A DNA stretch of 7,815 nucleotides from an uncultured Bacillaceae bacterium. GTDB lineage: Bacteria; Bacillota; Bacilli; Bacillales; Amphibacillaceae. The stretch is from assembly GCA_937925695.1 (NCBI GenBank), contig CALAMD010000060.1, positions 1-7,815 of the forward strand, written 5' to 3'. Numbering within the stretch: position 1 is the stretch's first letter; each line of letters starts with the position of its first letter. The translations under genes were made by a program, and so were the position numbers. Positions 1 to 5,480 of this stretch are shown in pieces. The notes beneath the pieces are model-generated. The model was not told the origin of the DNA and made no database searches. It worked only from the letters and a program-made list of their open reading frames with translations.

Positions 1-133
1 GAAAGTAAATGTTCGCACGATGGCGAAAGAAATGATGGAGTTCACTAAGAACAACATCTTAACTCAAGCGGCACAAGCAATGTTAGCTCAATCACAACAG
101 ACACCTCAAGGAGTATTACAACTTCTAAGGTAA
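1..133 (+). CDS. hag: Flagellin, C-terminal end (5' partial; unspliced reading frame)
   Basis: This is the 3' end of a gene for flagellin, the secreted subunit of the flagellar filament. The frame enters the window at base 2 and reads ...RTMAKEMMEFTKNNILTQAAQAML, the C-terminal D0 helix that packs in the filament core and carries the export and polymerisation surface. It continues AQSQQTPQGVLQLLR and stops at TAA 131-133, a complete and normal flagellin end. However, a group I intron begins inside this frame, probably after GCT at 86-88, so codons 89-133 are exon-like sequence within the intron. The spliced form would be 1-88 joined to 465-509. Everything upstream, including promoter and N-terminus, lies outside the window. 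The family assignment is very secure. The symbol hag follows Bacillus usage; which paralogue this is cannot be told. Confidence 0.93.
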   Translation, partial: KVNVRTMAKEMMEFTKNNILTQAAQAMLAQSQQTPQGVLQLLR

Positions 134-464
134 TGTTGTACCGGGCGTCTAATCTGGTAACGGGTTAGAGCGATAACTGGGTGAATTGCTGGAACATCCT
201 AAAGTGTCTTGTACCACAACGGAACTGGAAACAGTAGACGTGACGGTTTGAAAAACAAGACAATGAAACAATGGACAATCAGCAGCCAAGCGCCTGTGGC
301 GAAAGCCTGGCGAAGGTTCAACGACTAGGATATACCGTCTAAGGCAAATGCTATGACGATGAAATCCGTAGGGTGTCAAAATGACATTCGAAGAGCCCAG
401 CCCCTATTATGTAGATAGGGTGAAGATATAGTCTGTTCTATGATCGAAAGACATAGTGGCGAAG
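89..464 (+). ncRNA. Group I self-splicing intron (IA-like, no internal ORF) in flagellin
   Basis: This is a catalytic RNA expected to excise itself from flagellin mRNA by guanosine-initiated transesterification. Visible elements are: internal guide GGTTAG at 163-168; P3 CTGGGT 177-182 with GCCCAG 395-400; P4 GCTG 188-191 with CAGC 283-286 inside the classical P and Q blocks; R block 316-328 (GTTCAACGACTAG); S block 423-433 (AAGATATAGTC); P7 GACTA 323-327 with TAGTC 429-433; a P7.2-like hairpin TGTCA 374-378/TGACA 382-386; P8 CCCTAT 402-407/ATAGGG 415-420; P9 CTATG 438-442/CATAG 452-456; P9.0 TT 436-437 with AA 462-463 next to terminal G464. The 3' boundary is supported by P9.0 and by restoration of consensus flagellin. 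The 5' boundary after T88 fits a T.G wobble and the protein, but its P1 is weak and a rival site lies at T155. The extra hairpins around P7 and the R and S sequences suggest subgroup IA. No endonuclease is encoded inside. Group I introns in flagellin genes of thermophilic Bacillaceae are known. Confidence 0.88.
148..169 (+). promoter_or_regulatory. P1-like hairpin competing for the intron guide sequence
   Basis: TCTAATCT (148-155) pairs over 8 bp with GGGTTAGA (162-169) around a six-base loop, ending in a T155.G162 wobble next to the loop. This is the geometry of a group I P1 helix, so the 5' splice site could lie after T155. The same guide strand is needed to pair with exon bases TTAGCT (83-88), which give only 6 bp with three wobbles. 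The hairpin is therefore either the true P1 or a decoy that sequesters the guide and slows splicing at T88. In both cases the flagellin frame stays intact. Confidence 0.55.
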
Positions 465-509
465 CAAGCCAACCAAACACCACAAGGAGTACTACAGTTA
501 CTTCGTTAA
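465..509 (+). CDS. hag: Flagellin 3' exon (exon 2)
   Basis: Joined to GCT at 86-88, this exon reads QANQTPQGVLQLLR and stops at TAA 507-509. The product ...QAMLAQANQTPQGVLQLLR is the Bacillus flagellin consensus. Upstream of 465 the same frame reads HSAK, which does not fit flagellin, so the 3' splice site is best placed after AAG at 462-464. The exon has no start codon of its own and depends on splicing. It duplicates in meaning, but not in codons, the sequence at 89-133. The gene's terminator follows 14 bases later. Confidence 0.82.
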   Translation, partial: QANQTPQGVLQLLR

Positions 510-523
510 AAGTGGATGAAATG

Positions 524-562
524 AAAGAGACTCTAGATCTTTCTAGGGTCTCTTTTCTTTTT
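524..562 (+). terminator. Rho-independent terminator of the flagellin gene
   Basis: A 13-bp stem, 524-536 with 543-555 (one T.G pair, rest Watson-Crick), encloses the loop ATCTTT and is followed by TCTTTTT. It lies 14 bases after the exon 2 stop, as expected for a highly expressed flagellin transcript. It also lies 18 bases beyond the stop of the convergent endonuclease gene; on that strand the following tract (TTTCATTTC) is a weaker T run, so termination may be partly bidirectional. Confidence 0.88.
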
Positions 563-580
563 GTGATTTACAATTTGAAT

Positions 581-2323
581 TCATATTTTTCTACGTTTTC
601 TTAGCCATGATAGTTTATAGTAAACAGAGTGAGAACTTCTACCGATTTCTGAAGCTATATCATTTGCTGTATATCCTAACTTCCACAATAAAATTAATTG
701 TTTTATATCTTCTTTGCTATATTCTTTTCGTCGTTTTGAATCACTACTAAAAATCTCATATTCCGGATATTCCTTTTTTAGTTTACCTTTTTCATATGAA
801 AATCGATAATTCCAGTCGGTTTTATATGCCATACTGGGACATGTTTTTGTGATAGATTCAATAGTTTCTAAAAAATGAAGTGCATCTTTGACTTTTGTCG
901 TTTTAATATAGTACCCATAACCATCTGTTCTTTTAGAAATTTTTAATTGAAGATTAAAAGTCTTAAGTAAATGTTGTGATAATAGTTCTAAATCTTCTTT
1001 CGGAAATGCTTGTAAGTAAATACTGATGGCAGGAGTTAGGTAGATTTTCTTTTGACGATGGTTAAAGTATTTGGAAATCTGTAGTGTGCCGTCATCCATA
1101 TAGAGAACGGCTAAGAAATGAGGATCTGTACAGTTTTGTAGGGCTGATTCCGATATTCGTTTTATGCGATCATTAGGATAAAGATCCTTTTCTAGTTTTG
1201 TATATAATGCTTGCGTTCTAGATAGTATTTCTGTTTGTTTATTATTTAAATAGAAATAAGGCTTCATTTTATTAACTTTCCATTCCCTGTATGCAAGTTG
1301 CTCTTTACTAAAATGTTCACGATACATGCTGTTTTTATGACGGGAATGGTGTGATCTCTTTGATAAAGTACCATCACCCAAAATTGAACCAATTAAAATA
1401 TTTTGTTGCACAGAACTTAAATCGTCTAGGTTTTCCAGTCTTTTGGGGTTTTGGATCTCATCTTTCTCAAAAAGCAATGTAATAATTTGGCTTATATGCA
1501 AACCTGTCATGGCTTGTGTTTTCAAGAGTGGATAATACAGATGAGGACTAATTTGAATTTGATAAGAATTGGTTTTTGGGGACTCAGAACGTCTTTGAAT
1601 AAGTAAAGGCAGTTCCTTTAATATTGTTTCGGTCGTTTTCTCAGTCAATGACCTTTCGATGATACTATTAATTTCTTTAGTTGGTTTCGTTAGCGTTATA
1701 TTGCTTGGTAAATAAACTGTTGTTCGTTTGGCAATTTTGTCAAATTGGATGACTGATTTGTTTTTTCTAATCATAGAAGGTTGCATCCAAGGTTGGACAA
1801 GCATTAGAAAATAATTGATTTGTAATTGATCATAGAGTAATAATCTATTTTGACCATCGTGAGAAAAATGAAGACCAAATTTTTCATTTATGAAATGTAT
1901 TAATTGATAGTTTTCCTCAACCTCAAAACTATTTGTTGAAAGAATAATTTTTTCTAATTTATTATCTCGTTTCTTTAAATGCCCGTTATCTTGATACCAC
2001 CATGCTAAACTTTCAGCTGTAAAATACTTTTGCAAAAATTCAAATGGAATTTCCTTTGTACTATTGGGATACCATGTTTTAAATAGCATGTTGATGATTG
2101 AGCACGGTTTAGATGTGACGATATAAGTATTGTATTTTCCGAAGTTATCATTTTCTGGTGGTCTGATGTCTAGATGCTCCTTTAACATGGTATAGCAATA
2201 CATTGCCCAAGTATAGTCGTGGGCCATATGCCTAAAATACAAATATGGCTCTTGGTTCTTTGTTGTTTTTATTATTGCTTTACCAAGTAATTTTCCGGCT
2301 AAACGAGAAAAAAGGTACTGCAT
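581..2323 (-). CDS. Free-standing LAGLIDADG homing endonuclease with C-terminal HTH
   Basis: This is a predicted site-specific DNA endonuclease that spreads itself or a linked intron by cutting alleles that lack the insertion. The 580 residues contain two related LAGLIDADG halves. The C-terminal half has motif 1 ILIGSILGDGTLSK (309-322, Asp317) and motif 2 LAVLYMDDGTLQ (404-415, Asp410/411). The N-terminal half has motif 2 LAWWYQDNGHL (106-116, Asp112), but its motif 1 reads LAGKLLGKAIIKTT (8-21), with Lys15 where Asp317 aligns. Residues 535-580 look like a helix-turn-helix (GYTANDIASEIGRSSHSVYYKL) with a basic tail, presumably added DNA binding. The start ATG (2321-2323) has the ribosome site GAGGTGAT at 2327-2334. 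The gene is A/T-rich, stands outside the intron and faces the flagellin gene. A maturase role for the intron is possible. The family call is firm; the target and activity are inferred. Confidence 0.87.
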   Translation of the reverse strand: MQYLFSRLAGKLLGKAIIKTTKNQEPYLYFRHMAHDYTWAMYCYTMLKEHLDIRPPENDNFGKYNTYIVTSKPCSIINMLFKTWYPNSTKEIPFEFLQKYFTAESLAWWYQDNGHLKKRDNKLEKIILSTNSFEVEENYQLIHFINEKFGLHFSHDGQNRLLLYDQLQINYFLMLVQPWMQPSMIRKNKSVIQFDKIAKRTTVYLPSNITLTKPTKEINSIIERSLTEKTTETILKELPLLIQRRSESPKTNSYQIQISPHLYYPLLKTQAMTGLHISQIITLLFEKDEIQNPKRLENLDDLSSVQQNILIGSILGDGTLSKRSHHSRHKNSMYREHFSKEQLAYREWKVNKMKPYFYLNNKQTEILSRTQALYTKLEKDLYPNDRIKRISESALQNCTDPHFLAVLYMDDGTLQISKYFNHRQKKIYLTPAISIYLQAFPKEDLELLSQHLLKTFNLQLKISKRTDGYGYYIKTTKVKDALHFLETIESITKTCPSMAYKTDWNYRFSYEKGKLKKEYPEYEIFSSDSKRRKEYSKEDIKQLILLWKLGYTANDIASEIGRSSHSVYYKLSWLRKRRKI

Positions 2324-2357
2324 CAGATCACCTCAGCAAATAGCTTAAATTTACTTT

Positions 2358-2386
2358 ATACTATATGAGAACTAGTGTTCTGTCAA
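2358..2386 (-). promoter_or_regulatory. Promoter of the endonuclease gene with LexA-box-like core
   Basis: On the minus strand a perfect -35 TTGACA (2381-2386) is followed by TATAGT (2360-2365) at 15 bp or TAGTAT (2358-2363) at 17 bp as -10. Transcription would start about 25-30 bases before the SD. The spacer contains GAAC-N4-GTTC (2369-2380), the invariant core of the Bacillus LexA (DinR) operator; the flanking and central bases match the full consensus only in part. A repressor bound there would block RNA polymerase, so damage-inducible expression is a reasonable guess. Confidence 0.6.
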
Positions 2387-2530
2387 GTTGGTTTAAAGTA
2401 ATTCAGATTATTCATATAAGATGTACGAAGCTGTAGATGAAACCCTTTTTAAATTACATATTGCATACTCTATTTAAGGAAGCACGCCAGTGACAATGCA
2501 GTATTATATAAGCAAATTAACGGTAATCAT

Positions 2531-2559
2531 TTGTATTTTCACCTATTGAATATTATGGT
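2531..2559 (+). promoter_or_regulatory. Weak candidate sigma-A promoter for iolS
   Basis: TTGTAT (2531-2536) and TATGGT (2554-2559) are spaced by 17 bp and lie 36 bases before the iolS start. The boxes match the consensus at only 3 of 6 and 4 of 6 positions, so this is a tentative placement. No operator or better promoter was seen in the 2387-2594 gap. Confidence 0.25.
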
Positions 2560-2594
2560 TAAATTAGTGAACAAAACATTTGTGAGGTGGAAAC

Positions 2595-3533
2595 ATGACA
2601 AAACTTGTTCAATTAGGGAAAACAGATTTGCAAGTGAATCCGATTGGGTTAGGGGCAAATGCAGTCGGAGGGCACAATCTGTATCCTGATTTAGATGATA
2701 AAGTCGGTATTGATGTAATTAGAACAGCCATTGATCATGGCATGAATTTTATTGACACAGCTTTTTCTTATGGGAATGGTCGTTCTGAGGAGTTAATCGG
2801 TCAGGCGATTAAAGATATCGGCCGACGGGAAGATGTTGTCATAGCGACAAAAGCAGCACAAAAATATATCAATGGTGAGCGTATTGTTGATAATTCACCT
2901 GAGTTTTTAAAGCAGAGTGTTGATGAAAGTTTGCGTCGCTTGCAAACTGATTATATCGATTTATTTTATATTCACCATCCCGATGAAGACACACCTAAGG
3001 CGGAAGCAGTGGGGGCATTGCAAGAATTGAAAGAAGCTGGAAAAATAAGAGCAATTGGTGTTTCCAATTTTTCAATGGAGCAATTAGAAGATGCTAACCA
3101 AGACGGTTACGTTGATGTTTTCCAGGGGGAATATAATTTAATTAATAGAAGTGCTGAAACGGAGTATTTCCCTTATATGAAGGAACACCAAATTTCCTTT
3201 GTACCTTATTTCCCACTTGTATCTGGTTTGTTGGCAGGAAAATATGATGAAAATACAACCTTTCCGAAAGATGATTTACGTTCTAGCCAACCACATTTCC
3301 AAGGTGAAACTTTCCTAGAAAACTTGAGGAAAGTTGAGAAAATCCGTGAAATCGCTCAAGCCAAAAACGTTGAGGTTGTCCATGTTGTTTTGGCATGGTA
3401 TTTAACCCAAGATGCCATTGACGCGATTATTCCTGGTGCTAAACGCCCAGATCAAATCATCAGTAATTTACGAACATTAGAAGTTCAGCTAACCGAAGAA
3501 GAAATCAAAGCAATCGGAAATATTTTTAGCTAA
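2595..3533 (+). CDS. iolS: Aldo/keto reductase, IolS type (AKR11A)
   Basis: This is a cytosolic NADP(H)-dependent aldo/keto reductase with a TIM-barrel fold. At 312 aa it has the usual family length and is recognisably very close along its whole length to Bacillus subtilis IolS (LGKTDLQVNPIGLG, ANAVGGHNLYPDL, YFPLVSGLLAGKY, IPGAKRPDQ). The catalytic tetrad is Asp54, Tyr59, Lys86 and His127 (YIHHPD). GVSNFS at 155-160 is the conserved strand that lines the active site, and IPGAKRPDQ near the C-terminus helps bind the NADP phosphate. The ribosome site GAGGTGG (2584-2590) sits four bases before ATG. In B. subtilis the gene lies beside the inositol catabolism operon, but its substrate there is unsettled. 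No inositol genes are seen here and it appears to stand alone, so a general carbonyl-detoxifying role is as likely as one in inositol use. Confidence 0.9.
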   Translation: MTKLVQLGKTDLQVNPIGLGANAVGGHNLYPDLDDKVGIDVIRTAIDHGMNFIDTAFSYGNGRSEELIGQAIKDIGRREDVVIATKAAQKYINGERIVDNSPEFLKQSVDESLRRLQTDYIDLFYIHHPDEDTPKAEAVGALQELKEAGKIRAIGVSNFSMEQLEDANQDGYVDVFQGEYNLINRSAETEYFPYMKEHQISFVPYFPLVSGLLAGKYDENTTFPKDDLRSSQPHFQGETFLENLRKVEKIREIAQAKNVEVVHVVLAWYLTQDAIDAIIPGAKRPDQIISNLRTLEVQLTEEEIKAIGNIFS

Positions 3534-3637
3534 TGGGATGAAGGGATAAGTTCCGTGATCCATTAAATTGGAAGGGGTGAGGTGGCTACCCCCTAAACCC
3601 ATTGCATTGGCTGTAGTTTTCTCTTCATATCTCTGAT
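3534..3637 (+). other. Intergenic segment with a short GC-rich hairpin after iolS
   Basis: No gene is seen. GGGGT (3574-3578) can pair with ACCCC (3588-3592) around a nine-base loop, but no T run follows, so it is a poor candidate for the iolS terminator. GAAGGGGTGAGGT at 3571-3583 recurs inverted at 4060-4072 with 12 of 13 matches. Confidence 0.3.
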
Positions 3638-3896
3638 ATTTGGGCGGAGTTTCGCTATTTTTCGTATCGAGTTCGCATATTATGGATCAACTTACCTCGT
3701 TTTCCGAGCGAGTTAGCTTGATTATCGAGCGACTTACCGCATTTCCGAGCGACTTTCCATATTTCCGAGCGACTTTCCATATTTCCGAGCGACTCTGCCC
3801 GATTATCGAGCGACTTTACCCGATTATCGAGCAACTTTCCCCCATTTACGATCAACTTTTATAGCAAGTTTAGACCAATGACGAGCGACTTTAGGA
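3638..3896. repeat. Degenerate 20-21 bp tandem repeat array (CGAGCGACTT core)
   Basis: About eleven units share the core ATTWYCGAGCGACTTTNCC. The clearest begin at 3679, 3700, 3721, 3741, 3761, 3781, 3802, 3823 and 3844, with diverged units before 3679 and a last one near 3873-3893. Units starting at 3741 and 3761 are identical; the others carry substitutions. Lengths alternate between 20 and 21 bp. Both strands stay open through much of the array, which creates frames that look like small genes (IIERL, ISERL peptides). The 20-bp units shift the frame, so the same DNA is read as IIERL, PSDF, FRATF and ISERL in turn, which argues against protein selection. Similar ERL-type repeats occur in intergenic DNA of other Bacillaceae; their role is unknown. 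Confidence 0.85.
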
Positions 3897-3925
3897 TTTT
3901 GCCTAGTTCATCGCTTAAATCAAAG

Positions 3926-3966
3926 AGCCGAACATCAAACACATGAAAAGGGGTTTATTTCGGTCC
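3926..3966. repeat. Direct repeat, copy A
   Basis: AGCCGAACATCAAACACATG followed by AAAAGGGGTTTATTTCGGTCC resembles copy B at 3991-4026 apart from several substitutions and small indels. It lies just after the tandem array in the same non-coding gap, and nothing in it looks like a gene. Confidence 0.6.
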
Positions 3967-3990
3967 TTAAGACCATGGAGCTTTGGTTTT

Positions 3991-4026
3991 AGCCGAGCGC
4001 AAAACACATGAAAGGGGCTATCGGTC
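3991..4026. repeat. Direct repeat, copy B
   Basis: AGCCGAGCGCAAAACACATG followed by AAAGGGGCTATCGGTC is a diverged copy of 3926-3966, offset by 65 bases. The rest of the gap, to about 4090, shows only a C-rich stretch (4050-4070) and no gene. Confidence 0.6.
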
Positions 4027-4093
4027 AAATCAGATATAGGACGAAAAATCCACCCCCAAACCCCACCCCTTCGTCCCGAAACAACTAGCTAAG

Positions 4094-4127
4094 AAGGAAC
4101 ATCAAGATGGAGGTTGATTCACATTAA
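4094..4127 (+). promoter_or_regulatory. Translation start region with six-codon leader frame
   Basis: AAGGA (4094-4098) is well placed (8 bases) for ATG 4107-4109, but that frame reads only MEVDSH and stops at TAA 4125-4127. GGAGG (4109-4113) lies inside it, nine bases before ATT 4123-4125, the codon in the position of the expected reductase start. The mini-frame stop overlaps this ATT, as in translational coupling. Whether this is a leader peptide or decay of an ATG start cannot be decided from one sequence. Confidence 0.4.
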
Positions 4128-5097
4128 AGCGATTATTGTTAAACAGCCGGGTGGCGTAGAGCAACTGGAAATGGTTGATTATGCTAAGCCGGAACCAAAA
4201 GAGAATGAATTATTGATTAGAGTACATGCGTCTGCGGTAAATCGACTTGATATTATTACGCGTGAGCAAGGGGCCCGTTATTATGATCATCCGATTTTAG
4301 GGGTGGAAGTGGCTGGCATTGTTGAGAAAACGGTGTCTGGATCGGGGATTGAAGAAGGTGCGCGGGTGATGGGGCTTGTCAGTGGGGGCGGTTATGCAGA
4401 ATATGCGGTCATGCCAGCTGATCGGGCGATGCTGATTCCGGAAAATCTCTCTTTTGAGGAAGCGGCAGCGATTCCGGAAGTATTTTTAACTGCCTATCAA
4501 ACGTTATTTTGGCTAGGTGAATTACAAAAAGATGAAACTGTGTTGATTCACGCTGGTGGCAGTGGCGTGGGGACGGCTGCGATTCAACTGGCGAAGCAAC
4601 TCGGTCAAGCTAAGGTTATTATGACGGCTGGTTCTAAGGAAAAAGTTGATTTTGGTCTGAAGTTGGGAGCAGATGTCGGGATCAATTATAAGGAGCAGTC
4701 CTTTGACCAAGAGGTAATGGCAGCCACTGATAAACAAGGCGTTGATTTGATTATGGATTTTGTTGGTGCTTCCTACTGGGAAAAGAATATGGCCAGTATC
4801 AAGGTTGATGGCCGTTGGATATTAATTGGCTTTCTTGGCGGATCAACACTTAACCAACTAAATATTGAAGGGTTAATCGCCAAGCGGATTAAAATGATTG
4901 GCACGACACTTTCGACTAGAAGTGATGAATATAAAGCGAGATTGAGCAAGGAATTTATGGAAAAAACAAACGAGCTTTTCACAAATAAAAAATTGCAACC
5001 GATTGTAGATAAAGTTTTTCCGCTTGCTGATATTAAACAAGCTCATCAGTACATGGAAGCGAACAAAAATATTGGAAAAATTATTTTAACTGTTTAA
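4114..5097 (+). CDS. Zinc-free NADPH:quinone oxidoreductase (MDR superfamily, PIG3-like)
   Basis: This is a cytosolic medium-chain dehydrogenase/reductase of the quinone oxidoreductase branch, expected to use NADPH to reduce quinones or activated carbonyls. Counting from TTG 4114, residues 1-120 form the GroES-like catalytic domain (HASAVNRLDIITR 38-50) and HAGGSGVGTAAIQLA (146-160) is the Rossmann nucleotide-binding loop. The zinc-ligand cysteines of alcohol dehydrogenases are absent. The C-terminal MIGTTLSTRSDEYKARL is typical of the PIG3/QOR group, and the length is normal. The start is uncertain: TTG 4114 abuts GGAGG with no spacing, whereas ATT 4123 lies nine bases behind it and gives KAIIVKQPGG, the usual family N-terminus (MKAI...). 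The true protein therefore probably starts at 4123 (324 aa). No operon partner is evident; a hairpin with a T run follows at 5181. Confidence 0.87.
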   Translation: MIHIKAIIVKQPGGVEQLEMVDYAKPEPKENELLIRVHASAVNRLDIITREQGARYYDHPILGVEVAGIVEKTVSGSGIEEGARVMGLVSGGGYAEYAVMPADRAMLIPENLSFEEAAAIPEVFLTAYQTLFWLGELQKDETVLIHAGGSGVGTAAIQLAKQLGQAKVIMTAGSKEKVDFGLKLGADVGINYKEQSFDQEVMAATDKQGVDLIMDFVGASYWEKNMASIKVDGRWILIGFLGGSTLNQLNIEGLIAKRIKMIGTTLSTRSDEYKARLSKEFMEKTNELFTNKKLQPIVDKVFPLADIKQAHQYMEANKNIGKIILTV

Positions 5098-5180
5098 TAG
5101 GAAAAGTTCCGATCACCTCTTTAAATAGGCCACTAAAATAGCTAAAATTCATATCTTAATATAATGAAGAAATCTGATTT
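5098..5180 (+). other. A/T-rich spacer after the reductase gene
   Basis: This 83-bp stretch lies between the reductase stop and the two-tier hairpin. No gene, promoter or further hairpin that I would defend is visible. Confidence 0.3.
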
Positions 5181-5240
5181 ACTCCTCTTAAGGTTGACAG
5201 ATTGAACATAATAATCTGTTTATCTTAGGGGGAGTTTTTT
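5181..5240 (+). terminator. Two-tier stem-loop with T run, probable terminator
   Basis: The outer stem 5181-5192 with 5224-5235 has 12 bp (two T.G pairs). The inner stem ACAGATT 5197-5203 with AATCTGT 5213-5219 is a perfect 7 bp, with the loop GAACATAAT. T5235-T5240 follow the outer stem directly. This should end transcription from the reductase gene, although it starts 84 bases past its stop. The long, compound shape is unusual for a plain terminator, and a mobile-repeat origin is possible. Confidence 0.7.
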
Positions 5241-5440
5241 CCTCAATAAGGATAGGTACACATCAATTTCCAAAATTATGTTATCATCACGGCAACACAG
5301 CATCCCCGTCAGTTTGAAGATCTAGATACCAGCCTCACCAGAATCCATCTCATTCCATCAATCATCCGCTCATATTCTTCATTTCGCACAATTCCGCCAA
5401 ATAGCAGATAAACGTTTATACATCATCAAGCTCTAGAAAA
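5241..5440 (+). other. Intergenic segment upstream of the PP-loop gene
   Basis: No gene that I can support is present. The minus strand has an open stretch at about 5309-5430 reading GGIVRNEEYERMIDGMRW, but it lacks an ATG and a ribosome site before that point; it could be a gene relic or chance. Confidence 0.3.
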
Positions 5441-5446
5441 TATAAT
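5441..5446 (+). promoter_or_regulatory. -10 element TATAAT for the PP-loop/glycosyltransferase unit
   Basis: A perfect TATAAT lies 34 bases before the ATG of the PP-loop gene. No good -35 is found: the closest, TTATAC at 5416-5421, is spaced by 19 bp and matches poorly. The promoter may be weak or need an activator. Confidence 0.45.
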
Positions 5447-5480
5447 ATATCGTACAAATGATAGAAAAAGGCGTGAAAAT

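Noticed and set aside
149..379. Minus-strand open frame of 76 codons within the intron
   Set aside because: It is antisense to the structured ribozyme core and resembles no protein; the RNA explains the sequence.
3574..3592. Terminator after iolS
   Set aside because: Only a 5-bp stem with a nine-base loop and no T run.
3655..3855. Minus-strand open frame of 66 codons over the same array
   Set aside because: Same repeats on the other strand; no SD and no known family.
3640..3864. Open frame of 74 codons with IIERL/ISERL peptides
   Set aside because: It is the 20-21 bp repeat array read through; the repeat changes frame along its length and no ribosome site precedes the start.
4522..4982. 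Two minus-strand open frames inside the reductase gene
   Set aside because: They are antisense shadows of a well-conserved coding sequence.
5195..5221. TTGACA as a -35 box for the PP-loop gene
   Set aside because: No convincing -10 lies 17 bp downstream and the bases are part of the hairpin stem.
5309..5430. Minus-strand stretch reading GGIVRNEEYERMIDGMRW
   Set aside because: It looks protein-like but has no ATG or ribosome site before it and is bounded by stops; too short to call a gene or pseudogene without a homologue.
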